A stretch of 64,000 bases of DNA from Nonomuraea helvata. Its GTDB lineage: Bacteria; Actinomycetota; Actinomycetes; Streptosporangiales; Streptosporangiaceae. Made by a program: the position numbers and the translations under genes. The number at the start of each line of letters is the position of its first letter. Positions within the stretch are counted from its first letter, which is position 1. Below are positions 18,397 through 27,290 of the stretch, piece by piece. The notes beneath the pieces are model-generated. The model had not been told where the DNA came from. It ran no database searches and saw nothing but the letters and a program-made list of their open reading frames with translations. Location of the stretch: positions 2,604,001-2,668,000 of the forward strand of contig NZ_BAAAXV010000009.1 in assembly GCF_039535785.1 (NCBI RefSeq), read 5' to 3'.

Positions 18397-19578
18397 ATGA
18401 CGTACGGCGACCGTATCCGTGTCATGGAAATCATCGCGCGCCTGAACGTCGGCGGTCCTGCTACGCAGGTCATGGGGTTGTGCGAGAGGCTGGACGCCGA
18501 TGAGTTCGATCATCGGCTCTACGCCGGTCACGTCGACGGCGGCGAGGCGGACCATCTCCAGTTGCGGCAGGCGGAGACGCGGGTCAACCGCGTCCCGGGC
18601 CTCGGCAGATCGGTCAGGCCCGGCGACGATGTCAGGTCACTCATCTGGTTGATCGGTGCCATGCGGGCGTTCCGCCCGCACATCGTCCACACGCGTACGG
18701 CCAAGGCCGGGGCGCTGGGCCGGGTGGCCGCCCGCCTTGCGGGTATCCGCGCGGCCTGCGTTCACGTCTTTCACGGCCACCTCCTGCACGGCTATTTCTC
18801 GCCGGCCAGGCGCGGTCTCTATGTGCGTTCCGAGCGACTCCTCGCCTCCATATCGGACCGGCTCGTCACAGTCGGCACGCAGGTGCGGGACGACCTGCTC
18901 CAGGCCGGGATCGGCAAGGCAGAGCAGTACGTGGTGATTCCGCCCGGTGTGCGGCTCGGCCCGATCCCTGATCGGCTGGAGGCACGCGCGGCGCTGGGTC
19001 TTCCGCAGGACGCGCCCGTCGTCGGGTATGTAGGCCGGCTCACCCAGGTGAAACGACCGGACCGGTTCCTCGCCGTGGCCGACGCGGTGCTCCGACGTTC
19101 GCCGGAATGCCGGTTCGTCATCTGCGGAGGCGGCGAGTTGACACCCGAGGTCAAGCGGCGAGGCGAGACCGCTCCGGACACCTTCCGCCTGCTCGGCTGG
19201 AGGAAAGACGTGGAGACGGTCTACGCCGCCGCCGACGTGATCATGTTGACCTCCGACAACGAGGGGACGCCACTGTCACTCATCGAGGCGGGGATGGCCG
19301 GAGTGCCGGTCGTCTCCACCCGGGTGGGAAGCGTCGCGGAGGTCGTCAAAGACGGACACACCGGCTTGTTGGGCGGCACCGACATCGCCGAGCTGGCGGC
19401 ACACACTCTGAGACTCCTGTCCGACCGAGACCTCGCACGTCGGATGGGCGAGGCAGCCAGGGACTGGACGACACAAGCGTTCGGCGTGGAACGACTCGTC
19501 GCAGACACACAGGACCTCTACAGGTCGCTGCACATGTCGTCGCGGCGTCGGCGAATCCCAGGGGGAAGCAACAGATGA
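18397..19578 (+). CDS. Glycosyltransferase, GT4 family
   Basis: A 393-residue GT4. The start region VMEIIARLNVGGPATQVMGL carries the acceptor-side glycine loop, with THVHTRTAKAGALGR-like residues (VHTRTAKAGALGRVAARLAG) and HVFHGH following, as in EpsD/PelF-like enzymes acting on lipid-linked disaccharides. The donor domain has VGYVGRLTQVKRPDRFL, FVICGGGEL and SDNEGTPLSLIEAGMAG. It heads a five-gene unit in which each gene touches or nearly touches the next (to 24017). ATG 18397 follows ACCGAGGAG. The A/T-rich 240-bp region upstream probably contains the operon promoter. Confidence 0.88.
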   Translation: MTYGDRIRVMEIIARLNVGGPATQVMGLCERLDADEFDHRLYAGHVDGGEADHLQLRQAETRVNRVPGLGRSVRPGDDVRSLIWLIGAMRAFRPHIVHTRTAKAGALGRVAARLAGIRAACVHVFHGHLLHGYFSPARRGLYVRSERLLASISDRLVTVGTQVRDDLLQAGIGKAEQYVVIPPGVRLGPIPDRLEARAALGLPQDAPVVGYVGRLTQVKRPDRFLAVADAVLRRSPECRFVICGGGELTPEVKRRGETAPDTFRLLGWRKDVETVYAAADVIMLTSDNEGTPLSLIEAGMAGVPVVSTRVGSVAEVVKDGHTGLLGGTDIAELAAHTLRLLSDRDLARRMGEAARDWTTQAFGVERLVADTQDLYRSLHMSSRRRRIPGGSNR

Positions 19579-20528
19579 AGATACTCGTGACAGGCGGCGC
19601 CGGATTCATCGGCGCGAACCTGTGCCATGCGCTCGCGACCCGGCCCGAGGTGGAACAGCTCACGGTGCTGGACGATCTGAGCAGCGGAGATGCCACCAAC
19701 CTCGACGGCGTCGGGGTGGAGCTCGTGCGGGGCAGCATCCTGGACCGCGATCTGCTGGCAGACCTGGCCGCGGATGCCACCACCGTCGTCCACCTGGCTG
19801 CGCGGCCCTCCGTCCCCCGCTCCCTGGCGGACCCGCTGGCCTCGCACTCCGTCAACGCCACTGGAACGCTCCATGTGCTGGAAGCCTGCCGTACGGCGAA
19901 ACAGCACGTCATCCTCGCCTCCTCGTCCTCTGTGTACGGAGACTGCGCGGAACCGTGCAAGCACGAAGACCTGCCTACTCGGCCGCTCAGCCCGTACGGT
20001 GCGAGCAAGCTGGCGACCGAGGCCTACGCTCTCGCGTATGCGAGCAGTTTCGAGCTGCCCGTCCTCGGCTTCCGGTTCTTCAACGTGTACGGTCCGATGC
20101 AGGCCGCCGATCATGCCTACGCCGCCGTCGTTCCGGCGTTCGTGTCCAAGGCGCTAGGCGGGGGACCGGTGCCCATCCACGGCGACGGGCACCAGGCGCG
20201 GGACTTCACCTATGTGGGTTCGGTGGTGAACGTGCTCGTCGAGGCGATCCTCCGCCGGGTCACGCACACGACGCCGGTCAATCTCGCCTTCGGGACGCGG
20301 GTGAGCCTTCTGGAACTCAAGGACGTGCTCGGTGACGTTCTCGGCCGGCCGATCGAATCGGTCTTCCTGCCTCCGCGGAGTGGCGACATCCGGGAATCGC
20401 AGGCCTCGCCGCGCCTGCTGCGCGAGCTGTTCCCCGCGGCTCATCCGATCGCGCTGGAAGAAGGGCTCCGTCTCACGGTGGCCTGGTTCGAGAAGGCAGC
20501 GGCCGCCGGCCCCAGTGTCCTGGCCTGA
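19575..20528 (+). CDS. Extended SDR nucleotide-sugar epimerase
   Basis: A 317-residue SDR starting at ATG 19575, which overlaps the upstream stop (ATGA) and follows GGGGGAAG. Motifs are GGAGFIGANL, VHLAARPSVPRSL, ASSSSVYGD, Y141-x3-K145 (YGASK), FFNVYGPMQ and GDGHQARDFTYV. The pattern is that of GalE/UDP-GlcNAc 4-epimerase-like enzymes. The exact sugar cannot be told from the sequence. Tight coupling to the GT4 gene suggests the epimerised sugar is its donor or a later residue of the same repeat unit. Confidence 0.85.
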   Translation: MKILVTGGAGFIGANLCHALATRPEVEQLTVLDDLSSGDATNLDGVGVELVRGSILDRDLLADLAADATTVVHLAARPSVPRSLADPLASHSVNATGTLHVLEACRTAKQHVILASSSSVYGDCAEPCKHEDLPTRPLSPYGASKLATEAYALAYASSFELPVLGFRFFNVYGPMQAADHAYAAVVPAFVSKALGGGPVPIHGDGHQARDFTYVGSVVNVLVEAILRRVTHTTPVNLAFGTRVSLLELKDVLGDVLGRPIESVFLPPRSGDIRESQASPRLLRELFPAAHPIALEEGLRLTVAWFEKAAAAGPSVLA

Positions 20529-20585
20529 CCTGCGCTTCCCTCCGGCAGTCAAATCTCTCCGTGTGCATGTGATTAGGGGAAGCTT

Positions 20586-21575
20586 GTGAGCGAAGCAATA
20601 AAGAACACCTACCTGATAACGGGCGGCAGTGGATTCGTGGGGTCGCATCTGGCCGATGCGCTGCTCGCACGGGGTGACTCCGTCGTGGTCCTGGACAATT
20701 TGTCGACCGGACGGCTCGACAATCTCCGGCCGCATCCTCGCCTCCGCTTCGTGCACGGCTCGGTGCTGGACGAGCTCATGGTGGACGAGCTGGTCCACCA
20801 ATGCGATGTCGTCGTCCATCTCGCGGCCGCGGTCGGCGTCAAACTGATCATCGAGCAGCCGCTCCGGTGCCTGACGACCAACATCCGCGGCTCTGAGATC
20901 GTCATCGAGGCGGCCCATCGGTACCGCAAGAAGGTTCTCATCACCAGCACCAGCGAGATCTACGGCAAGAACTCCTCAGGGCCGTTGCGGGAGGACGCGG
21001 ATCGCATTCTGGGCAGCCCGGCGGTCGTGAGGTGGGCCTACAGCACCGCGAAGGCCGTCGACGAGATCCTGGCCAACGCCTATCACCGAGAGCGCGGCCT
21101 GCCGACGATCGTGGTGAGGCTCTTCAACACTGTCGGACCGCGGCAGAGCCCGGCCTATGGCATGGTCATCCCGCGCCTGGTCCGGCAGGCGGTTCACGGC
21201 GCACCTCTCACCATCTTCGGCGACGGGACCCAGACGCGCTGCTTCGCCCACGTCACGGACGTCGTCGAGGCGCTGCTCAGGCTGCTCGACCACGACGCGG
21301 CGATCGGGCAGACCTTCAACATCGGTTCGGCGGAGGAGGTGAGCATCCTGGAGCTGGCGAAACTGATCATCGATCTCACCGGGTCCACGTCGCGGGTGGA
21401 CCTCATTCCGTACGACGAGGCATACCAGCAGGGTTTCGAGGACATGGTCCGCAGGGTGCCCGACACCGGCAAGCTCCGCGAGCTCACCGGCTGGGCTCCA
21501 CGGCGCACGCTCGACGAGATCCTCGCCGAGGTCGTCAAAGAAGCGCGCCAAGACCTCACGGCATCCATACGGTGA
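20586..21575 (+). CDS. Extended SDR epimerase/decarboxylase, ArnA/UXS-like (copy 2)
   Basis: A 329-residue SDR with GGSGFVGSH, TSTSEIYGKN, catalytic Y152-x3-K156 (YSTAK), LFNTVGPRQSPAYGM and GDGTQTRCFAHVTD. It is clearly paralogous to the gene at 6920-7906; the pair share the RW.YS..K context, ERGL, and the QTRCF motif. UDP-glucuronate decarboxylation is inferred as for that copy. GTG 20586 is preceded by AGGGGAAGC. Its stop overlaps the start of the WecA-like gene (GTGA), showing translational coupling. Confidence 0.85.
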   Translation: MSEAIKNTYLITGGSGFVGSHLADALLARGDSVVVLDNLSTGRLDNLRPHPRLRFVHGSVLDELMVDELVHQCDVVVHLAAAVGVKLIIEQPLRCLTTNIRGSEIVIEAAHRYRKKVLITSTSEIYGKNSSGPLREDADRILGSPAVVRWAYSTAKAVDEILANAYHRERGLPTIVVRLFNTVGPRQSPAYGMVIPRLVRQAVHGAPLTIFGDGTQTRCFAHVTDVVEALLRLLDHDAAIGQTFNIGSAEEVSILELAKLIIDLTGSTSRVDLIPYDEAYQQGFEDMVRRVPDTGKLRELTGWAPRRTLDEILAEVVKEARQDLTASIR

Positions 21576-22612
21576 ACGGGATCATGGCTGTCGCCTCGGG
21601 CGCAGCCGCCGCTCTGATCTGCGGCACGGCGATCGTGCCGCTGAAGCGCCTGGCGGTGCGCTGGGACCTGACCGATCGTCCCAGCGCCAAGAAGGCTCAC
21701 GCCCGCCCGACCCCGTACGTAGGCGGCATCGGGATCATGCTAGGCACGTTCGTTCCCGCGCTCGCGCTGCCAGAACTCACGGATCGACGTGTCATCGCGA
21801 TTCTTCTGGGCGCGACCGTGGTCGGGCTACTCGGCCTGATCGACGACATCAGGCCGCTGCCCCCGGTCACCAGGCTTGTCGTGGAGACCGTGGCGGCGGT
21901 TGAGGTCGTGCTCTCCGGCGTCCATGTCACCCTCGTGGGTGGATGGCTGGACGGTGTGGCCACGGTGGTCTGGCTCGTCGTGCTGGCCAACTCCTTCAAC
22001 CTGCTGGACAACATGGACGGCGTGCTGGGATCCGTCGCCACGGTCACCGCGGCGTTCCTGGCGGTATCAGCCTTCGTGTCGGCCCAGACATCGCTGGCGC
22101 TGCTCATGACCGTGCTCACTTGCGCCACTTTGGGCTTCTTGAAGCACAATTGGCCGCGCGCAAGGGTTTTCATGGGTGACTCCGGCTCCCTGTTCATCGG
22201 CTTCCTGCTCTCTTGCTCCGCCGTCCTCCTCATGGCCGGGCAGGGGCCGCCCACGCTGATCGCCGGCTTGCTCCTGCCGACCTTCGTCGCGACCGTCGAC
22301 ACCGGGGTCGTGCTGGTTTCACGGCTGAGGGCGGGACATTCGCCGCTGCGGGGCGGGACTGATCATGTGTCGCACCGGTTGCGCCGCCTGGGTCTCCCCA
22401 CGTGGGCGGTCGCCGCGGGGCTCGGCCTGATCGCAGCCATCCTTGGCGGCTTCCTGGTCGCGATGGCCTTGCGCTGGACATCTCCGCTGATCACAGCCAT
22501 GGTCACGGTCGGCACCGCCGTCGTCCTCATCATCTTGCTGCAAGGCGTGAACGCCTATCCGTCGACGGATCACGCCAAGAGTTCTTCGAGAATCCGTGAA
22601 AGGCGGCGTTGA
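21572..22612 (+). CDS. WecA/TagO-like polyprenyl-phosphate sugar-1-phosphate transferase
   Basis: A 346-residue polytopic enzyme of the MraY/WecA family, expected to transfer a HexNAc-1-phosphate from a UDP-sugar to undecaprenyl phosphate, the first step of repeat-unit assembly. Family motifs in order: KKAHARPTPYVGG, LIDDIRPL (metal-binding aspartates), NSFNLLDNMDGV, FMGDSGSLFIGF and the basic loop SPLRGGTDHVSHRL, between about 10 membrane spans. Start is GTG 21572 in a 4-nt overlap with the SDR stop; ATG 21584 is an alternative with GGGATC upstream. The 3' end overlaps the BY-kinase start by 17 nt. Confidence 0.9.
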   Translation: MNGIMAVASGAAAALICGTAIVPLKRLAVRWDLTDRPSAKKAHARPTPYVGGIGIMLGTFVPALALPELTDRRVIAILLGATVVGLLGLIDDIRPLPPVTRLVVETVAAVEVVLSGVHVTLVGGWLDGVATVVWLVVLANSFNLLDNMDGVLGSVATVTAAFLAVSAFVSAQTSLALLMTVLTCATLGFLKHNWPRARVFMGDSGSLFIGFLLSCSAVLLMAGQGPPTLIAGLLLPTFVATVDTGVVLVSRLRAGHSPLRGGTDHVSHRLRRLGLPTWAVAAGLGLIAAILGGFLVAMALRWTSPLITAMVTVGTAVVLIILLQGVNAYPSTDHAKSSSRIRERRR

Positions 22613-24017
22613 ACCAGTGGATCTGCTCTACTATGTGCGGCTCGCACGCAGGAACTGGCTTCTCATCCTTCTGGCGCTGGTCCTCTCAGTGGTCACGGCG
22701 GTTGTGGTCACTGCCAATACGCCGCCGAAGTATGTCGCGACGATTTCCATGCTGGTCACCGGTCACGACAAGGAAGGCAGCCCCTCCACCGCGTACCAGG
22801 CGGGGATGCTTTCCGAGCAGAGGGTGCAGTCCTATGCCACGCTGCTGTCCAGCCGCCGGGTGGTCAGTCAGATCACCGGACCGGAGTCCATAGGGTCGGT
22901 GCAGTCGAACATCTCGACGGAGGTCGTCCCGGGAACGGTTCTGATTCGCGCAAGCGTCAGCGACAGCGATGCCGCCCGAGCGGCATCGCTGGCGAACGCG
23001 TTGGGGGCCCGGTTCTCCGCCCTCATCGACAAGATCGAGCGTCCCACACCGAACAGCGGCCCGCCCATCAAGGTGACGATGGTGGACCAGGCCGAGGTCC
23101 CTCAGGCGCCTGTCAGCCCAAGGCCCGTGGTCAACATATTGCTCAGCGTGCTGATCGGGCTCCTTGTCGCCGCGGCTTCGCTGGTGCTCCGCGATCGCCT
23201 GGACACCACCATCAAGAGCCCCCATGAGTTGCAGCGGAACTCCAACAGCTCCACGCTGGGCATCATCGGCTACGAGCGCGCGGCCCGCCGCCACCCCCTG
23301 ATCCTGCGGCCGCACGGGCGGTCCAGCCGAGCAGAGGCGTTCCGCTCGCTCCGCACCAACCTGCAGTTCATCGGGATCGACAAGCAGCCCAAGTCGCTGG
23401 TGATCACCAGCTGCCTGCCGAACGAGGGCAAGTCCTCGACCTGCTCCAACCTTGCCATCACGCTCGCGCAGGCGGGCTGGCAGGTCCTGCTCGTGGACGC
23501 CGACCTGCGCCGTCCGCGCCTCCCCGACTACTTCGGGATCGAGGGCGCGGTCGGCCTGACGGATGTGCTCATCGGCAAGGCGCGGCTGGCCGAAGTGATC
23601 CAGACGTGGGGCGAGCCGCGGCTCTCCGTGCTGCCCAGCGGCCAGATCCCGCCCAACCCGAGCGAGCTGCTCGGCTCCCGCATGATGCATCAGCTGCTCG
23701 ACCAGCTCACCGACAAGTACGACATGGTGATCATCGATGCGCCGCCGCTGCTGCCCGTCACCGACGCCGCCACCCTTGCGGCGGTCTGCGACGGCGTGCT
23801 GCTCGTCGCCAGGTACGGCAAGACGCGGCAGGAACACGTCCAGCGGGCCATGGAGCAACTGACGTCCGTCAAGGCCAGGATCGTCGGCACTGTGCTCAAC
23901 TTCGTCCCGGCCAAGGCGAGCGGGTACGACGGCTACGGATACGGATACGGGTACTACGAGTCGGAGTCGGCCAAGGAAGAGGCCAAGGACACCGTCATGA
24001 CGACCACGGCTGTTTGA
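22596..24017 (+). CDS. Wzc-like polysaccharide co-polymerase/BY-type tyrosine kinase
   Basis: A 473-residue fusion of a Wzz chain-length domain (membrane spans at about residues 19-38 and 180-200) and a bacterial tyrosine kinase. The kinase has a Walker A motif NEGKSSTCSNLA with K279, a Walker A' at D301 (DADLRRP), and Walker B D381 (VIIDAPP). The C-terminus carries a tyrosine cluster at residues 444-454 (YDGYGYGYGYY), the usual autophosphorylation site. It probably sets chain length and export. Start is GTG 22596, or GTG 22617 with AAAGGCGG upstream. Its last 23 bp overlap the phosphatase gene on the opposite strand. Confidence 0.92.
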   Translation: MKGGVEPVDLLYYVRLARRNWLLILLALVLSVVTAVVVTANTPPKYVATISMLVTGHDKEGSPSTAYQAGMLSEQRVQSYATLLSSRRVVSQITGPESIGSVQSNISTEVVPGTVLIRASVSDSDAARAASLANALGARFSALIDKIERPTPNSGPPIKVTMVDQAEVPQAPVSPRPVVNILLSVLIGLLVAAASLVLRDRLDTTIKSPHELQRNSNSSTLGIIGYERAARRHPLILRPHGRSSRAEAFRSLRTNLQFIGIDKQPKSLVITSCLPNEGKSSTCSNLAITLAQAGWQVLLVDADLRRPRLPDYFGIEGAVGLTDVLIGKARLAEVIQTWGEPRLSVLPSGQIPPNPSELLGSRMMHQLLDQLTDKYDMVIIDAPPLLPVTDAATLAAVCDGVLLVARYGKTRQEHVQRAMEQLTSVKARIVGTVLNFVPAKASGYDGYGYGYGYYESESAKEEAKDTVMTTTAV

Positions 24018-24570
24018 GCAGTTCCAGCGGGACGGAGAGCGCCTTGGCGATTCTCCGTCCCGCTGCTTTGTGGGCCCAGACCCAGCGCCCCATGGGATCG
24101 GGGATGTCCGGCCGGTCCACCGTGACCAGGCCACGCAGCGCCTGCGCCTGCTCGACGAGCGCGTTTGCCCGCCGTACGGCGTCCCGATGACACGTGATCT
24201 GCTCGCGCTCCGCCGCCGCGGCGAGGGCGCCGAACTCGACGATCGTGAAGACGCGGGGCGCGGCCTGCAGATGCCTCGTCACCGCCTCCGCCCGGTGCTC
24301 CCTGGCGGCGGTCAGCACCAGATCGGCGCCGGCCAGCAGCTCCGCGGTCAGCGGCTGCGAGACGAAGCCGTCCGGATCACCGCCGAGGCCTACCAGGACC
24401 TGCCGAGACCGCTCCGCCATCTCCACACCGGGCTCGGCGTGGGTGCCCGCGCTCGTCACCACGAACGGCGGGCCGAGGGCCGACCGGGTCAGCCGCTCGG
24501 CCAGCGGAGAGCGGCACAGGTTGCCCGTGCACACGAACAGGATGTGAAAGAGGACCTGCCCTGACGTCAT
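23995..24570 (-). CDS. Low-molecular-weight protein tyrosine phosphatase (Wzb-like)
   Basis: A 191-residue cytoplasmic phosphatase. The P-loop is C14-TGNLC-R20-SP near the N-terminus, and a DIPDP motif near residue 155 supplies the general acid, both diagnostic of LMW-PTPs. The expected substrate is the tyrosine cluster of the neighbouring BY-kinase, giving the phosphorylation cycle known from Wzc/Wzb systems. It is convergent with that kinase and their 3' ends overlap by 23 bp. It is somewhat longer than typical (~150 residues) because of a segment between the P-loop and the acid. Confidence 0.88.
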   Translation of the reverse strand: MTSGQVLFHILFVCTGNLCRSPLAERLTRSALGPPFVVTSAGTHAEPGVEMAERSRQVLVGLGGDPDGFVSQPLTAELLAGADLVLTAAREHRAEAVTRHLQAAPRVFTIVEFGALAAAAEREQITCHRDAVRRANALVEQAQALRGLVTVDRPDIPDPMGRWVWAHKAAGRRIAKALSVPLELLKQPWSS

Positions 24571-24632
24571 GGGCGTGACGATAGGAGGAGTCGGCCCGGC
24601 GGCCGCTCGCGGCGCACCGGGCTTTACCTCTT

Positions 24633-26405
24633 CTATCGCTCGGTGTCACGAACCACCGGGACACAGGGCCCGCGGTTCTCGGTGACCCTCGTCTGCTGCG
24701 GGCGGGCCAGCGGCTGCACGGGCACCACCGGCGGTGTGGCCGAGGTGGGTTCCAGCATGACGAACTCCAGCGTCCGGGTCTGCCTCGGAGCGAACTGGAT
24801 GACGGTGGAGTAGACGGGATGGCCTCGCTCGGTCTCCTGGGCGACCGGGGCGGGCTTCCCGTCGATGTGCACGGCCTGGAGCTTGGCGCCGACCGCGCCG
24901 TAGAACGACACCCACGTCAGATTGGATCCGACGACAGGGCGGTGTTTCCAGCTGTCGAGCCGGTCGGTGACGTACGAGGGCAGCTTCATGCGCGGCACGT
25001 CGTTGCCGAGCCGGATCCGAGCCCTGGTGACACGCTGCCCGTCGGTGCGGCAGGCGTCCAGCTCATAGTGGAGCGAGCGGTCCAGGTAGTAGTCGAGCTT
25101 GGTGCCGGCGGAGTTGTTGATCACGAGCCCGGCGAACGGCCCGGGCTCGCTCGGCAGTACGCCGCCGAGCGGGGTCGCCTCCAGGCGCTCCTGTTCGGCG
25201 TCCCTGCGGCTCCAGACCTGCATCCGTCGCTCGTTCAGCAGCTTCGACAAGGTAGGGAGCGCCGCCATGAAATCCAGATGCTCCCTGGTCAGCGCTTCGC
25301 TCACCGCGCTGGCGACCGTGATGAGGAACCTCTTGCGGTCGAGCGGGTCGGTGTAGCGGGCGTAGGCCGCTCCCTCGGTGAGAAAGACCACGTTGTCCGC
25401 GGTCACCGTCTCGCCGGTGGGCAGTTTGACGGGCCCGATCAGCTTCAGCAGGTAGGACAGGCCGACCGGATCGGTCGCGATCGCGCCGTCCAGCTCCCGG
25501 CCGGTCTGCCGACGCCACAGCGCCGTCCAGGTCTCCGCCGCGTACGGGAAGTGCGGGGAGAGATTGGAATTGGACAGCAGGGAGACCGCGCTGGGTCCGT
25601 AGCGTGAGCTGAAGGCCGGCCCGTGATCGGCGACCTGGGCCGAACCGGACTCCAGGTCGTTGTTGGGGGAGAGCCGTTCGATGCTGATGCGGCCCTGCCC
25701 GGCCTTCAGGATGCCGAACGCGCCGACCAGCCCTCCGGTCCCGCGTGCTTCGGCGTTGGTCTGGAAGGCCAGGAAGTAGCGGCGCGTGCCATGCCGGCCC
25801 AGCATCGGGGGCAGCAGGGCAGCGGCGTCGTCGGCGGCGCCGATCCAGCCGCTCAGCCGTTCGACTTCGTCCAGAGCGGCGGCACGGGCCTGGTCGACCT
25901 CGGCCGAGCCGGTGTCGCCCGGGGTGGCCGCCAGGCGTGACCACGTCAGATCGACGCGGTCGGAGGCGGAACGCAGGGCCGGCGCAGCGGCTTCCAGTCC
26001 GGCCAGCAGGGACCCCACGTTGCCCATGGAGAGCCCTTTGGCCGTCATCAGCCCCGCGCCGGCCTGCTGGAGGCCCGTCAGGGTACTCGTCAGCTCCGCC
26101 GCGGCCTCGGCCAGCCCGCGGACGGTCGTCGCGCCCTCTCCCACCACGGGAGCGTGGGTGAGCAACGACCAGTCCAGACCGCTGGTGAGCCGGCGTGCCT
26201 CTTCCGCACGCCGTTTCGCGTTCGCGAGCGCCGCGGCCGATCCGGCCGGGTCACTCATGCGGAGCCGGACCAGCGCGTCCCTGGTCGCCTGCAGGTTGTC
26301 CCGCACGCTCAGGCCGAGGTACGCCGACCAACCCGTGGCCAGCGCGAGGCCTGCCGAGGAGCAGAGCAGACCTGTGACGACGCGCCGGCGCTTCTTACTT
26401 GGCAC
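24633..26405 (-). CDS. DUF4012 domain protein, membrane-anchored
   Basis: A 590-residue protein with an N-terminal signal-anchor (residues ~9-32), an Ala-rich probably helical region (35-190), and the DUF4012 domain from about residue 195 (RYFLAFQTNAEARGTGGLVG, LSPNNDLESGS, PYAAETWTALW, ATDPVGLSYLLKLIGPVKL, LTEGAAYARYTD). DUF4012 proteins are found in actinobacterial and Chloroflexi surface-polysaccharide loci; biochemical function is not established. The C-terminus is Pro-rich. GTG 26405 starts within the end of the LPFTG gene (11-nt overlap), so the two are one transcript. Confidence 0.85.
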   Translation of the reverse strand: MPSKKRRRVVTGLLCSSAGLALATGWSAYLGLSVRDNLQATRDALVRLRMSDPAGSAAALANAKRRAEEARRLTSGLDWSLLTHAPVVGEGATTVRGLAEAAAELTSTLTGLQQAGAGLMTAKGLSMGNVGSLLAGLEAAAPALRSASDRVDLTWSRLAATPGDTGSAEVDQARAAALDEVERLSGWIGAADDAAALLPPMLGRHGTRRYFLAFQTNAEARGTGGLVGAFGILKAGQGRISIERLSPNNDLESGSAQVADHGPAFSSRYGPSAVSLLSNSNLSPHFPYAAETWTALWRRQTGRELDGAIATDPVGLSYLLKLIGPVKLPTGETVTADNVVFLTEGAAYARYTDPLDRKRFLITVASAVSEALTREHLDFMAALPTLSKLLNERRMQVWSRRDAEQERLEATPLGGVLPSEPGPFAGLVINNSAGTKLDYYLDRSLHYELDACRTDGQRVTRARIRLGNDVPRMKLPSYVTDRLDSWKHRPVVGSNLTWVSFYGAVGAKLQAVHIDGKPAPVAQETERGHPVYSTVIQFAPRQTRTLEFVMLEPTSATPPVVPVQPLARPQQTRVTENRGPCVPVVRDTER

Positions 26406-26892
26406 TGGCAGTGCGGCGACGCCGTACGGCGATGATCGTGCCCGCGGCTCCTAGAAGCAGCAGGCCCGCGCCCGCCGCGGCCAGGGTGGACAGGGGCGCG
26501 CCGGTGAACGGCAGCTCCTCGCCGTGCTCTTCGGGACTACGGAAGTTGTTGTGGAAGTTACGCGCACCGCGATCATCGACCTCCACGTCCACGAACGACT
26601 GGTTGCGGTTGAACAGCGCGTCGTCGTCCTCGTCACGGTCGCTCTCGAACTCCGTCTCCCGCGGGTCGATCTCCAACTCCACCTCTGTCTCGGTGGCGGT
26701 GGGCGTAGGCGGGTACGCCGTGGTGGTGGTCTGCGTGGGCGTGATCGTGGTGATGGTCGTGGTGGGTGCGCTCTTCGCATGAACCCCGTCGATCGGTGCC
26801 GCGGTCGCGAGCGCCAGTCCGGCGCTCCCCAACGCGAGGCCGGTCCCGAGCACTGCCGCGAGCAATACTGGTTTCGTGATCTTGTCTGGCAT
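26395..26892 (-). CDS. LPFTG-motif cell-wall-anchored small protein
   Basis: A 165-residue secreted protein from ATG 26892, chosen for GGGAG at 7-nt spacing; 26922 would add ten residues. It has a signal peptide (ITKPVLLAAVLGTGLALGSA), a Thr/Pro-rich linker (about 40-70), and an acidic middle (ESDRDEDDDA). The C-terminal sorting signal is ELPFTG, a ~20-residue hydrophobic stretch, then RRRR. This is the class handled by sortase; no sortase gene is in the window. Coupled with DUF4012, it may mark or organise where the polysaccharide meets the wall, which is inference. Confidence 0.85.
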   Translation of the reverse strand: MPDKITKPVLLAAVLGTGLALGSAGLALATAAPIDGVHAKSAPTTTITTITPTQTTTTAYPPTPTATETEVELEIDPRETEFESDRDEDDDALFNRNQSFVDVEVDDRGARNFHNNFRSPEEHGEELPFTGAPLSTLAAAGAGLLLLGAAGTIIAVRRRRTASAK

Positions 26893-27290
26893 ATCGGTCT
26901 CCCGTAACGGTTCCTCGGCCAAGCGAACATTTCGCCCGGAATGCTGGCGACATGTTCGCTACGGAACGGTTATATGCGGTGAGCCCATGGATACTCCTTC
27001 CCCCGTACGTTTCTTGCCAAATGGTCACTGAAGGTTCTCCGTACTTTGACGGTCGGGCCGGATCCATGCGTGGGGACCTTGAGAATAGGCTCTGACCAGG
27101 ACAAAAGCGACTAAATGCTGTGGCATGCCTGCATAGATGGCGCGTCTCCGGCGTGTGGAACAAAGGGGCCAATGCCGCATAATTCCGGCCCGAAGCTTCA
27201 TCCGGAACACGCCATCCGATGGTGGCCATCAATGGTCGGCAATAAAGAACATGCAAGGACATCTCCATAGGGCGGAATTCGTGCCGGTCT
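26893..27290. other. Divergent promoter region
   Basis: About 400 bp between the divergent LPFTG and membrane-protein genes. It is noticeably A/T-richer than the genes, with stretches such as GTTCGCTACGGAACGGTTAT near 26952. It should hold two promoters. No gene is supported. Confidence 0.45.

Noticed and set aside
21032..21571. Extension of the WecA-like frame upstream to 21032
   Set aside because: It overlaps the SDR gene in another frame; family similarity begins only at the GTG 21572/ATG 21584 region.
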